Positions 1 to 11,337 of a stretch of DNA of 64,000 nt are shown piece by piece. This DNA comes from Rutidosis leptorrhynchoides. Its lineage: Eukaryota > Streptophyta > Magnoliopsida > Asterales > Asteraceae. Made by a program: the position numbers and the translations under genes. The number at the start of each line of letters is the position of its first letter. Within the stretch, counting starts at the first letter, position 1. The notes beneath the pieces are model-generated. The model worked only from the letters and a program-made list of their open reading frames with translations, searched no databases and was not told the DNA's origin. The stretch is from the NCBI RefSeq assembly GCF_046630445.1, contig NC_092336.1:204137001-204201000 (forward strand), written 5' to 3'.

Positions 1-386
1 ATAAATGGAAAATATACCATTTTTAAGCCAACTTCTGATCCCAATTTGCTTGTTATGCCGCGGCGCGGACCCAATTGTCGCGGCGCGGCCTAAGGCTAGA
101 ACTGGACGGCTCAGCCAACTTATACACTTTTCGAGTTTATTTACCTTGCACAATCCAAACCTGCTTCCTATGTTCACCTAGCCTTCCATAAGAGTGTCAC
201 AAGACTTAACGCTAACCAAACCCATGATTAAACTTATACATGCACACATTATCAAGTGCACATATATATATATATATATACATATCTACTCATATATCTA
301 TACAATTACGCATAATCTAGCAAGTTACAACGTACAAATGATTAAGTATGTACCTTTCGATATGTACGGGAAAACAGGGTGTTACA
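1..386 (-). mobile_element. LTR end, C/G-like Gypsy family (cut by window edge)
   Basis: The segment ends in gaaaacagggtgttaca, matching the right end of the LTRs of element C (gaaaacggggtgttaca at 50439-50455). Like C it holds two CGCGGCGCGG words (about 59-88) and a short (TA)n tract at 261-281, in the same order. The element body lies left of the window, so it could be a solo LTR or part of a full element. No gag or PPT follows on the right, so position 386 looks like an outer boundary. Strand is inferred from the C family orientation. Confidence 0.7.
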
Positions 387-1811
387 ATTTTCCAACCTCA
401 ATAACTAATCACCAATAAACATTCAAAATACAATTGGTGTAACATGATTACAAATGATAAAAACAATCTTACGTTAAAAGGTTTAGTATTGGTAACATGA
501 CCCTTATTCGTATCAAGATAGTTCTCTAACAATATTTAAGGCACTATTGCAAATTTCAATACTTCACAATTTAATCAGAGATCCAGTTATAAATAGATTC
601 ATACCTGTGTTTATGTAGGGAAATCCGTTTAACTTTTTAACTCTCTTAATTCCATTTCATGCTTATAATTTCTAAATATGCAAGCTATCCACATACTGGT
701 CACATCTCTCTTATCCAAAGTACCCCACAAAGGTAACTCTTCCCAAGGTCTAGCCTTACTAGGTATTTCCCACATCATGAGCCAAAGGTGATCACTGCTG
801 CATAAGTATGAGACGAGTACTTACAACCAAGACTACCTAAAGATGATCACCTTGCCTTGAGATAGTAACGTCCTTGACCAGTGTAGCGAACCTTCAACCA
901 ACCGATCCCAAACCGGAAAAAGGTCTTAGGTGGTTAGGTGATTTAGCACCCCAAAGGATCTATCGGTTCGAGTCTTAGAAACTACTACTTAAGCTCGGAT
1001 CTCATAAGCATTCTTTCTTTTTTTTTCTTTCTTTTTTTTCATTTTTTTTTTAATAATACTCTCTTTGAGTCTTCCTCGTCTTCAATTTGTGACTTTGTAG
1101 AACCCGCAATGTATGATGTAGCGGATGGATAATGATGTGATCGATGATGATGAATGATTTGTTGTAGGAAGTCTTTAGCTCATTACATAAAGCAATACCA
1201 TTCATACCATAGTCAGCAACAGCCACCCCTTAAAGGGTCCATTGGAGTCAGAGATTTGTGATTGTTCCTTTTCAAGCTTACATACCTAGCACTTATGAGC
1301 ATAACACTTCTTTAAGAGAGTCAAAAAGCCATAAACACAAAATATGAAACCATTTATATCCTAATCTCTAATGTAACCATTTTTCTCGCATTTTACCCTA
1401 AAGCCCTAAATACCGTTATTCTTCATTTCTTGACACAAATAAGTTGCATTGTCATCTTTGAAACAAATACTAAACTAGATTAAATAAGATTAAATTTTAA
1501 CATTTTATCCAACATTTATCCCTTTTTACTTTCCACCTTTCATCAATTATCTTTCCTCAAGCACTTATACACTCAGAATTCCTAAGTCATGGTCAAAAAG
1601 GTCATTCATAATTAACAAACCACTAACAATTTGCTTAAAACTAATAAACCTCCCCGGCCAAAACCAAAAATTCCAAGTCAACCCCTAATCACTACGTGTG
1701 CTCTCATGGGTAAACATCTCAATTATAACCTTAAAAAGTTTAAAAACTCCACAAATTTGACCATTAGGCAATTAAAAACATGCAAACATTTCAAAATCCG
1801 CTAGAATTTAT
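387..1811. other. Non-coding stretch between the LTR end and the poly-C tract
   Basis: No credible ORF, RNA gene or LTR match was seen. It holds a T-rich tract at about 1015-1055. I compared it with D's 5' LTR because the lengths are close, and found no similarity. It is probably 3' non-coding sequence of element D or an older unrecognised repeat. Confidence 0.4.
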
Positions 1812-1812
1812 C

Positions 1813-1836
1813 TCCCCCCCCCCCCCCCCCACACTT
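1813..1836 (-). repeat. Poly-C17 tract; PPT-like purine run on the minus strand
   Basis: There are seventeen consecutive C at 1814-1830, followed by acactt. On the minus strand this reads AAGTGT then a long G run, which resembles the polypurine tract used to prime plus-strand synthesis in Athila-type Gypsy elements. It lies downstream of the env-like ORF of element D, the expected side. No recognisable LTR begins to its left, so the PPT role is inferred. Confidence 0.45.
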
Positions 1837-2311
1837 AAGATCATGTAATGCCCTCATTTACATGAAATCAGAAAATCAAAAATAAATTTGAGAGGACAAA
1901 ATAGTGAAAAAGGGAAAAGCAAAGAAAAGAAAAACCCGGATTTTTAGATCCGTAGATCGCGGAAAGACGGTGCACGATGGCGCTGAACTTACTGCCAGCA
2001 TAAGAGCATCGGCATCCACTCGATCACCAAAACATCATAATCAAGTAAGGTGCTGAACTTAATGCCAGACTTTGAAAAATAATAAAGCACAACCACCGTG
2101 GAACCTGAAACGAAAACATACCATAACTAATGGGGTGGTACCACCTCGGTACTGAAACGCCCCATTTAAAATCCAAAGTATTAAGTTTAAACACTAACAA
2201 CTACCATCATCCTAAATAAGATTACAGTCATCCAATAATAAAAAAAATTAACTAAACGATATTAAAAAGTGTTTGTTATGCTTGTCACCACACGATCACC
2301 ACTGCATCCAA

Positions 2312-3752
2312 TCACCAAGGGTTATACCCTCCATAAGAGCCATCATACTGCCCACCATAAGGACCTCCACCACCTGACTGACCTCCCTGGTTACCTTCAT
2401 CATACTGAGAACTAGAACCTGCTCCTCTTCGTCGAACCATATCCTCCCAAACCTCCTGAGCTGCTGTGCGATCATAAACCCGATAAGCACCTGTCGACTC
2501 CGGAGTCCATGGAACACGAGTGCCATAAGGAGTAAAGATGGTATTAGGAGAAACAAGCTCCATGTTGTATCGATACCAATCATGATGATACGTAACCTCA
2601 CTAATGCCATATGCAATCTGACTTTCCGAGCGTGCTCGGGTTTCCTCATTATAAAGCTGCATATTACGCATCTTGACCACCTTCGGCCATCTCTTCATCC
2701 TCCTCCTGTGCCCCCTGCGCATCTCGGGGACGACGACGAAGAACCCTATACGGAATAACCTGACCATGCTCAATAGATATCACTCTTGCTCCACGAAAAA
2801 CATTTTCTCCTAACACAACCGCCTCCGTAATAATTCGCTCCATATCCGATCTATCAATCTCAAAAACCGATGCAATCCTCGTGATAAAATGACCACCTCT
2901 AATCGGACTTCCCCCAGAACGAAGTTCACTACCCTGATGTTTAAGAAAATACGCCACTCCATAAGCAACCGAAGTAGGTGTTTTGGTTCGGAATTGGTTC
3001 ACATACCAAAGGTCCGGTAAAGAGACCTTCTCGTTCCCACTTCTTCTATGTGTAATAGTATGCGCAACCATTCATTGAATTGCACGAAGAGCGAGATCCA
3101 TGATGTTAACACAAGGACAGTTACTCGGTCTCCATTCAGAATCAGAAGCAATATCCCCCCAAACTCTAGCTGCATCAAATTCACGAGGATCAATCATATC
3201 AATTACCCTTTCAGCACTCCAAAGATAATCTCAAAAACTAACTCGTGTGCGTTCTTCATCGGTATAAATTCCCAAACAAATAGCTAATTGAAATAATGAC
3301 ATAGAGCGGTTAACCCCACCCAATCGAAAAGTCATAAATGTCGGATCATCAACGTTTTCAGGGTGAAGATTCATCACGTATGTAGCGTAGAATTCAATAA
3401 CCAACTCCCGGTAAACTACTTCATGAATACCAAAGAAAGCAACCCAATCATTATACACATTACCTCGCCATTCCAATTGCAAATACTCCATAACCGTAGC
3501 ATGTAAACCACCCCTTTGCAAAACATTCCAATCAACCACTCGATGCGGTTCAAATTCTTTCCGAATCAATTCTTGAACATCCTCATTTCTTTGCTTAATA
3601 ACCTCCGATCGACCATTAAACCGTAAATTCACATGTAACTTTGTTTGAGGAATTGGAGGTTGCAGTTGAACCTCCTCAGCTGCACCGGCTGCAGCACCGG
3701 AACTTGAAGTACCTCTAGCATTACCACGTCCTCCTGTCTGAAAAACAAACAC
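2312..3752 (-). pseudogene. Athila-type env-like/ORF1 protein of element D, broken
   Basis: This minus-strand frame lies downstream of D's integrase, where Athila-group Gypsy elements carry an env-like ORF. The translation has an Ala/Gly-rich start, then blocks typical of the ATHILA ORF family: YRELVIEFYATYV, TFRLGGVNRSMSLFQLAICLGIY, and later EKVSLPDLWYVNQF and GGHFITRIASVF. The same frame is interrupted by TGA at 3231-3233 and TGA just before the Met at 3071. It shifts frame near 2664-2700 into a Gly/Tyr/Gln-rich tail ending at 2312. On the minus strand a pyrimidine-rich TTTGTTTTTCAG ends at 3738, so codons from 3737 may be a second exon. A short ATG-GCT-AGG at 4540-4532 followed by GTATGA would be a phase-compatible first exon. 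The splicing is inference; the family assignment is moderately firm. The ORF cannot now yield a full protein. Confidence 0.65.
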
Positions 3753-4560
3753 AATAACAAACCAAAAAGATATATCCCAAAGGACATGTTAGCGTTAGCG
3801 ATAACCTGCATTCTTTCAAACATATACCTAAGGCACACAATGTTAATGGTCACTGAAAACAATCCACAAGCATAAATCTTATAAAACTCAAACAACGATC
3901 ATGCATTTAGAACCAATTTTCAACTTTCATAAGTATAAAACCATGTAACCTCATTAATCGTCATGTTAATCCTCATAGCAATTATGCAATTTCAACCAAA
4001 TAAATCAAGTGAACATGACTCAATTCAAAAACATCATCTTCTCAACACTGTTTGTAACTTTAACCAATTAATTCAACAATCAAAACAAGTAATTAAAGCA
4101 TACATATCAGCAACACATGTTAAACATAAACCCAAAAAGTCAACTGAGTCAAAACTAGTCAAACAAGTCAAAATACCCAAATTACACATGAACCCTAGAA
4201 ATTAAAATCAAAATCTAGACAATTTAAACATGAATTCATGGTAATTAAACTCAGCTAACAATCATACAACATCCAATTCATATCAATTTAACTCACAATT
4301 CAAAACCCCCAATTATGCATACCTAAGAACCCTAGAAATCAAAAACTGAAATTATAGATAATAGGCATGAAAATCGAAGTAATAACATATTAATCATACA
4401 TAATCTTCATTAAAAATTGAACAATAACACTTATATACACCCCCACACTTGTTTTTCACATAAACCCTAATGCAATTCGAATTAAGCATGAGAAGGAAAG
4501 AAAAAACAAGTAAATAGATGGTAAATCATACCCTAGCCATGATGTTAATGTCGATTAGAT
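3753..4560 (-). other. Spacer of element D, possible env-like intron
   Basis: AT-rich, with no coding frame that makes sense. It is bounded by a donor-like AGG/GTATGA at 4532/4531 and an acceptor-like CAG at 3738-3740 (minus strand), so most of it could be the intron of the env-like transcript. It has many ccctagaaa and aaaccc words but no clear tandem repeat. Confidence 0.35.
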
Positions 4561-4689
4561 GAAGATTAGTGAGAAAATTCATGATTTACTCGATGGGTCT
4601 TTAGGGTATTGAGAGCAGAAAATGAGAGAGATAAAGAGAATGGGAGTGGTGGTGTTAAAACAGGCTGGAAACATTCAAACCACCCCGTC

Positions 4690-4870
4690 TGTCTGAACGC
4701 GTCGCGTTTCGCGACTGAGTGTCGCGTTACGCGACTGAGTGTCGCGTTACGCGACAAGTGCAATTCTAACGCGACTTGGCCAGTTCAAACGCGACAACAA
4801 AAAGGACCCCTTACTGATCAAATTATCGCGTCCTGGTGGGGTCTGTCGCGGTCCGTGACAAGCTTCAGCC
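4690..4870 (-). promoter_or_regulatory. CGCG palindrome array between integrase and env-like ORF
   Basis: The segment holds TCGCGTTTCGCGA once and TCGCGTTACGCGA twice, each a 5-bp stem with a 3-base loop, followed by further ACGCGAC and TATCGCG words. It includes ccccttactgatcaaa, the reverse complement of a segment in D's own LTR at about 11030. Between it and the putative env-like ATG (4540, minus) lies a CT-rich stretch (4560-4670), like a plant Y-patch or 5' leader. A role as internal promoter or enhancer is inferred. Confidence 0.45.
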
Positions 4871-5014
4871 TTTTTTTTTCAGATTTTATATTGTTTTTTT
4901 TTATCTAGCAATTAAAATAAAAATTCACACAAAAACCTACAAAAACCAATAAAAATACATAACTCTACAAGAATTGATTTTTTAACTAGTCGTTTTCTCA
5001 ACTCATAGCCACGC

Positions 5015-6175
5015 TCAAGTGTCTTTCGGGTAGAGGGTAAAGTCCTCCCTCTCGGTGTTATCGAATGCCTCGTGATACAATTTCAACCTATGACCATTCA
5101 CCTTAAAACTTCTACCCTCATTATCTAACAATTCCACGTGCCCGGCCGAAAAAGCTTTCTTCACCACGAATGGACCGGACCATCGTGACCTAAGCTTTCC
5201 GGCGGAGAATTTAAACTTAGATTGAAATAACAAAACTTTATCGCCCGGTTCAAATTTTTTTCTCATCTTCAAACGCGCATCATGCCATAACTTCGTCCTC
5301 TCCTTATAAATGCGCGAATTCTCATAAGCATGGTTTCGCAATTCCTCAAGTTCATGAATTTGCAAAAACCGATGTTCACCCGCTTCATTAAGGTCCGTAT
5401 TACACTGTTTAAGTGCCCAATACGCCTTATGCTCCACTTCAACCGACAAATGACACGCTTTTCCATAAATGAGACGGAATGGCGTAGTACCAATGGGCGT
5501 TTTATACGCAGTTCGAAATGCCCATAACGCGTCATTCAACTTCCGGTTCCAAATCTTAGGATTGTTTTTCACCGTTCTTTCAAGAATGCGTTTTAGTGCT
5601 CGGTTAGTATTCTCAACTTGGCCACTCGTTTGAGGGTGGTAAGCCGTGGAGAAACGGTGGGTTACTCCATACTTCTTGAGCACCTTCTCGAGTAGTTGAT
5701 TTGCAAAGTGCGTACCGCGATCACTAATCAAGGCTTTTGGAAGCCCGAAACGCGAAAAGAGATTTTTAAGGAAGTCAACGACGACTCTTGCGTCATTAGT
5801 AGGAAAAGCTTTGGCCTCCGCCCACTTTGACACGTAGTCAACCACCACAAGGATGTATTTGCATTTGTTGGATGCGGGAAAAGGTCCCATGAAGTCTATC
5901 CCCCAAATGTCAAATATCTCACAAACTTGAATACTCGTTTGGGGCATCTCGTCTCTTTTGGAGATGTTTCCCACCCTTTGGCAAGCATCACAAGTTTTGA
6001 TAAAGGCACTAGCATCTTTGAAAATGGTAGGCCAATAGAATCCCGAATCGAATATTTTCTTAGCCGTATAATTAGCTCCAAGATGCCCACCTGTGGGTCC
6101 TTGGTGACAATGCTCTAGACTTTGTCGAGCTTCCTTCCCATAAACACAACGAAGAATCACTTGATCCGCCCCAAT
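5015..6175 (-). pseudogene. Integrase of Athila-like element D
   Basis: This segment encodes a Gypsy integrase, the enzyme that inserts element cDNA into the host chromosome. The HHCC zinc-binding motif is visible (HCHQ..GGH..CDACQ, around residues 18-60 of the 5015-6160 frame). The catalytic triad is also visible: D in GIDFMGPF, D in ISDRGTHF, and E in GQVENTNR. The C-terminal GPF-type module ([14 protein letters not shown]) follows, and the frame ends at the TGA... stop region 5015. It is in frame with the RNase H segment but separated from it by a TGA at 6176-6178. About 385 aa, normal for an integrase domain. It cannot be made as part of a complete Pol because the RT core upstream is deleted. 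Confidence 0.9.
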
Positions 6176-6796
6176 TCAAAAAAGATGTGGGGCATCCCAA
6201 AAGTAAAACTTAATATCCGCAAAGAATTTCTTCTTTTGTTGGTAAGTTAAACCTTTGGAAAGAATGCCCGCGGCTAGATAATTAGCAATATCGGCGAACC
6301 AAGGAGTTTCGGATTCAATTTCGATACCCATAAGGGACTCATCGGGGAATGTATCATGAATGTCCGATTCATTGAGTTCCTCTAGGTTTGGATTTTCAAG
6401 ACGAGATAAATGATCTGTGGCTAAATTTTCGGCACCCTTTTTATCCTTGATCTCAATGTCAAATTCCTGGAGAAGAAGAATCCAACGAATGAGTCTAGGC
6501 TTAGCATCTTGTTTGGAGAACAAGTACTTAAGGGCAGAATGATCGGTGTAAACGACCGTTTTAGACAACACCAAATATGACCTAAATTTATCAAACGCAA
6601 AGACGATCGCAAGGAGCTCCTTTTCCGTGGTGGTATAGTTCAATTGAGCCCCCGTAAGTGTCTTACTAGCGTAATAAATAGGTTTAAAGTGATAATCGAT
6701 AATCGATACAAACTCTCCATCCCGTGACGGTTCGAGTAGGGACAAGTTCATCCTTCTCGTTGAGAACAACAGTCGTGCCACCCTTTTTGGGCACAA
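6176..6796 (-). pseudogene. RNase H region of element D, after an RT deletion
   Basis: The translation contains the Gypsy RNase H blocks [51 protein letters not shown], and the tether [11 protein letters not shown], with the start of the integrase N-terminal region. The first acidic block of RNase H and the whole RT palm are absent. The upstream RT frame ends at WRVCIDYR and is fused out of frame to this segment near 6690-6720. Ends at TGA 6176-6178. Confidence 0.8.
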
Positions 6797-8531
6797 CTTG
6801 AACAGGGCTTACCCACGGGCTGTCCGAGATGGGATAAATTAACCCGGCATCGAGCAATTTAACCACCTCTTTTTTAACGACCTCTTTCATATTCGGGTTT
6901 AGACGACGTTGCCTTTGCACCACGGGTTTAAAATCATCTTCCATTAGGATTCGATGAGTACAAAAGGCCGGATTGATGCCCAGTATGTCCGAGGTTTTCC
7001 AAGCTATTGCCCTTTTGTGGGATTTAAGAACGGAAACCAACCGACCCTTTTGGTCGCCGGTAAGTGTCGAAGAAATAATAATCGACAATTGGGACGTACC
7101 TTGAAGATAAGCATATTCCATGTGAGGTGGAAGCTCCTTAAGCTCCAAGGTGGGCAGTTCTTCGAGAGATGTTTTGATACGGAATTCATTTTTCAACCGG
7201 ATAGTTTCAAATGATTCCGATTCTTTAAGCTCATCCTCTTTAAGGAATTCCTCTAACTCAACTTCCGGGTCAAAGTCACCGTTGACTTCACCCATCATGA
7301 TTACATCCGACGTGTCTACACTTAATAATTCCTGCAAATCATGCTCAACACAATCGTCAATAACATCAATAGCAAAACATTCATCATCGGTTGAAATAGG
7401 GTGTCTCATGGCTTTATTAATGTGACAAATCACCCTTTCATTCCCAACACCTAAGCTAAGTTGTTCTTTTTGAACGTGGATAATAGCATCCGCGGTGTTA
7501 AGGAATGGTCGACCTAGAATAATGGGCACCTTAGTGTCCTCTCTCATCTCTAAGATCACGAAATCAACTGGAAATACAAGTGACTCAACCTTTACCAATA
7601 TGTCCTCGGCTATTCCAATGGGGGTATCAAAAGAGTGGTTCGCTAAGCGAATCCCCATTCTCGTAGGTTTCAAGTCACCTAGGCCGAGTTTAAGATATAA
7701 TGAATATGGCATAAGTTTAACACTAGCACCTAAGTCGGCAAGTGCATCGTACACTTCCGAATTACCCTTAGCACAGGGGATAAGAAAACTACCCGGGTCG
7801 CCCAATTTTGGAGGGATCTTGCTCTTTTTCAAGATGGCCGAACATTCCTTATGGAGGAATGAGGCGGATACCTCATGGTACTTACCTTTCTTGGAGATAA
7901 GATCTTTGAGAAACTTCCCATAGTTAGGCATCCCTTGGAGCACTTCCGCGAGTGGCATGTTCACGCTAATCTGTTTAATCATGTTTGCAAATTTATGATA
8001 TTGACTAGCGAGCTTATCCTTTTTTAACGCTTTCGGGTAAGGAATTGGTGCTTTGTATTCCTTCAACGGCGGTGATTTAGTTATGATCTCCGGCAGATCA
8101 TCTTCCTTTTTCTCTTCGTCATGCGACTTTTCTAACTCGGGCTCTTCCCCCTTTTGCTCCTCATTAATAGGTACCTGCAAAACATTAGAAGAAACAATAG
8201 GAGAAGACTTCGGAGTCTCCTTGTTTACAACCAAACCACTTCGAGTGGTTATAGCATTCACGTGCTCATTCCTAGCCGGCATCTTGTTGTTGGGATTAGA
8301 TTGCGTATTAGCTGGGAGAGCACCCGGTGGTCTCTCCGATAAATATTGAGCAATACGTCTCACATCCCGTTCCAAGTTCTGAATAGAAGCCTGCTGATTT
8401 CTAACTTGCTGTTTTGTAGATTCCCCATCTTGCCGCAAAGCAGTGATACTCTCGTCCGTTTTCATGATAAAACCCCTTAGCAATTCTTCCAACGGAGGCA
8501 TCTTATTTTCTGGCTGCTGAACTGGTGGCAT
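6684..8531 (-). pseudogene. Gag C-terminus, aspartic protease and N-terminal RT of element D
   Basis: The frame starts after a TAA (8559-8561) that splits it from gag. Early residues carry the Athila hallmark AITTRSG. A retropepsin follows with active-site block ADLGASVKLMPYSLY and flap-side ILGRPFLNTADAIIHV, near residues 265-355. D-L-G in place of D-T/S-G is usual for this lineage. RT begins with HRILMEDDFKPVVQRQRRLNP and [15 protein letters not shown], and stops at GWRVCIDYR. There the RT fingers continue in other elements, but here the sequence jumps to RNase H in another frame. The YxDD/FxDD catalytic motif is missing. Protease may be structurally whole; RT is dead. Confidence 0.85.
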
Positions 8532-8762
8532 AGGATGCTGGAAATTCCTAGGTGGTGCTTACGGGTTTCTATTATTAAACCCAGGCGGCCTGTATGGATA
8601 TACCTTCTGATTGCCCTGATAACCCTGATTACCTTGATAAACTTGATTACCACTCGAATAATTGTTACCACCCATATTGCTCGCCTGATTGAAAAACTGT
8701 CTTCCACCCGGAAATTCACCAAGGGCAAAATCACCCTTCTTAACATAACCCAGATAATTAGC

Positions 8763-9614
8763 CTATTCCTCCATTGAAGCTTGATCACAATCTTTGGTAA
8801 GATGCGGTCCTTGGCATAATTCACAACCCACCTTCATAGCATGCATCTCTTTAGTCATCGATTCCATTTGTCTTTTAACAGTTGCTAGTTGTGCTCTAAC
8901 CGATGCGAGCTCATCACTAGTTTCGGTACTAGCGACATGAGAAGAGCGAGAAACATCTAATTCTTGATGCCAATCATACGAATGCGTGGCAGTATCTGAG
9001 ATGATTTCATAAGCCTCATCCGGAGTCTTTTTCATCAAAGAACCACCTGCAGCAATATCAAGTTCTTTCCGTGTCGGCACATTAACACCTTTGTAGAAAA
9101 TTTGGACCTTATTGAAGTTGTTCAACCCGTGTTGAGGACAATTACGTAACATTTTTCCGAATCGTGTCCAAGCATCATAATGTGTCTCATGTGGCTTCTG
9201 AACAAAGTGATTAATTTCGCTCTGCAGTTGAGTGGCCTTTGCGGCGGGAAAGAAACGTTGCAAAAATTTATCTTCCATTGTAGCCCAACTATCAATTTCA
9301 CCTTCAGGCAATGAGTCTAACCAATCCTTGGCGTCATCTTTCAAAGACCAAGGAAAAACCCTCAAATAGATAACTGTTTCCGCGATATTTGCAATCTTGA
9401 ACAAGTTGCAAATGCTTTTAAAGTTTCGAAGATGCTCGAATGCATCCTCTTTCGGTGTACCCCTGAACTGACATTGATGAGTTATCATATTAAGAATCTG
9501 TCCCTTGACTTCAAAATCTATAGTGACTGGTGGTTGTCTGATGGCGTGTCCGTTACCAGCCCTTGTGGCTTTCATCAATGCTTCCATAGTCTGTCCTGCT
9601 GCTCCTTCAGCCAT
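8763..9614 (-). pseudogene. Gag of Athila-like element D
   Basis: This is a 283-codon frame with a retrotransposon Gag core (FEHLRNFKSICNLFKI, LRVFPWSLKDDAKDWL, TMEDKFLQRFFP, ETHYDAWTRFGKMLRNCPQHGL). Gag builds the virus-like particle. A coiled-coil-like segment follows around residues 235-260, then a short zinc knuckle-like CELCQGPHLTKDC. The frame ends in TAG at 8763-8765 and would continue through a Gln/Gly/Asn-rich stretch to a second stop (TAA, 8559-8561) before rejoining the protease frame. Start Met 9614 sits about 270 bases inside the PBS, a normal leader length. Confidence 0.85.
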
Positions 9615-9887
9615 GTTAACTTCTTCCTTAATATACTCAAAATCCGGAATATAAAAAGGTAACTCAGCGAAATCCTCTGCGATTTCCTGTTCTTCTTTCT
9701 CTTTGCTGCGTGTGTAGTAAACTCTAGACGGTTCCAGAGTTATTGGTACCTAACCTGCGATCACACCACAACAAAACCGCGCGTAAAATAAAACAAAAAT
9801 AATAGAAAATGAACTTTTGCAAGAATTGCTTCTCACAAAAGGATCGAATAATCAAAAGCTTAACCAAATTCCCAATAATTACACCGC
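9615..9887 (-). other. 5' leader of element D
   Basis: Untranslated leader between the PBS and the gag ATG. No ORF of note. Confidence 0.5.
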
Positions 9888-9905
9888 TCCCCGGCAGCGG
9901 CGCCA
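9888..9905 (-). promoter_or_regulatory. Primer binding site of element D (tRNA-Asp type)
   Basis: The minus strand reads TGGCGCCGCTGCCGGGGA, close to the 3' end complement of plant tRNA-Asp, the primer used by Athila-type elements. It starts about 9 bases inside the LTR boundary and sets D's orientation as minus. Confidence 0.85.
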
Positions 9906-10910
9906 AAAAGTTAATGTGTAATTTCGTACTCTAAATTATTAGCTAAATACCTATCGATTATCACACAATACAGGCAACTATAACCAGTTCGTGTAGTAAT
10001 TAAACAAGTATTTGACCAATTCGTTCCACAGAGAGCAGGTAATTGAAAACTTGAACTATTAATTATTCTAAGATTTAAAAGGGGGTTTTGATGTAAAACT
10101 GATTAAACGCGAAAGTAAATTAAACTTAACTCAATAAGAAACAAAGGTATCCACTTAGCTACAATTCCCTAGGCTAGGATTGCTCGTTTAAACCCGTTAA
10201 TTAAACAATTACAATGATGTGACACCGTATTTATCTGTCGATTCCTACAGTTTAAGACTAGCATCCTAAGTATAACTGTCGTTAACCTAGAGTTACTAAC
10301 CAATTCACAATGGTATTACTCAAGATTATAATCTAACTTAGGTTGGTTTGGTGTCCCTTACAACCTCACAATTATTGCAACCAATTTCAAGCTCAACCAC
10401 TATACGATTAATTTTATTATCGGTGTCCCTCATAAAATCTCACGTATTCCTAAATTATTCACGTTCAATAATCTAGTAAAAGCTATTAATCAATTTAACT
10501 ATCGTTAGTTAATCAATAACTTCCGTGATCTAACAATCAATAAGCTTTATTAAAGGTGGATCTTAGCTAGACATAAATTTGTGTAATTTTAATTAATTGT
10601 TATTAACCAAAAGATCGCAATCCATCACCTAGGTTCATGCATCTAAGTGAATACTAAATATTTAGCTACTCATGGTAAAACAAAGAACAAATAAATAAGG
10701 AGAACAATTAAACATAATCATTGAATTGAATGAAGAACAAATTAATAAAAGTAATAAAAGTTAATACAAAGATTAAACTAACCAAGAATGATATTGTAGC
10801 TTAAACCCTTGTAAAATAATGAAGAAAGACAAAGAAATTCATAACTAATGTTGCTGTGGAAGAAAATTCGTAAATAAAACTGCATACCCTAATTTGGGGT
10901 AAAAATCGTG

Positions 10911-10920
10911 TATTTATAGA
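10911..10920 (-). promoter_or_regulatory. TATA box of D's LTR
   Basis: TCTATAAATA on the minus strand, about 420 bases into the LTR and about 30 bases downstream of the CGCG array. The same box with similar flanks occurs in solo LTR F (24401-24410), which supports a core-promoter role. Confidence 0.6.
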
Positions 10921-10944
10921 AGTTGAAAAATAACTGGAACCGAC

Positions 10945-11095
10945 CAAGGGTCGCGATCCGCGACACCTATATCGCGATCCGCGATAGTCTAAAACGCGAC
11001 AAGACAGCCTGGGTCGCGACATTTTGATCAGTAAGCCCTCCTTTTCCAAGTCGCGTTCTGGTGCATTTTGTCACGTATCATGATAACCAAAACGC
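10945..11095 (-). promoter_or_regulatory. CGCG palindrome array upstream of D's TATA box
   Basis: Two hairpin-capable words of the form TCGCGATCCGCGA, plus AACGCGAC, GGTCGCGAC and AGTCGCG words, lie just upstream of the LTR TATA box. CGCG cores match the known binding site class of plant CAMTA factors (vCGCGb); binding here is inference. Confidence 0.5.
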
Positions 11096-11337
11096 GATAA
11101 ACATCATCCTGAAGTGATGGAAACTGATTTTTTCACCCGAGACGCGTTTGTCTTCAACTCTAACTCCGTTTTCGCTATATCTTCAATAAAAATCATTGTT
11201 AATGAGCTAACGAACCATATCTTGACACTTTCTTCATATTAAGCTCAAATAACTCGATTTCTCCATCAAAGTCTTTAAAATATCAACAAATGGACCAAGA
11301 TAACGCCCAAAATAAATGTTTAAAAATGGCGTTATCA

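Larger units (their letters stand above)
9915..11337 (-). mobile_element. 5' LTR of element D
   Basis: Runs from TGTGTAATTT to GGCGTTATCA, so it has TG/CA ends. The left boundary lies next to the PBS. The right boundary interrupts the gag frame of element G exactly where G's protein reads ...NDKMLKED, so D inserted into G. The likely TSD copy on this side is atctt (11338-11342). The matching left LTR is not in the window. It contains a TATA box and a CGCG palindrome array (listed separately). Confidence 0.8.

Noticed and set aside
387-1811. 3' LTR of element D
   Set aside because: The length is close to D's 5' LTR (1423 bp), but start, end and interior do not match it.
4609-4908. Plus-strand 99-codon frame over the CGCG array
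   Set aside because: Low complexity, antisense to element D, no family resemblance.
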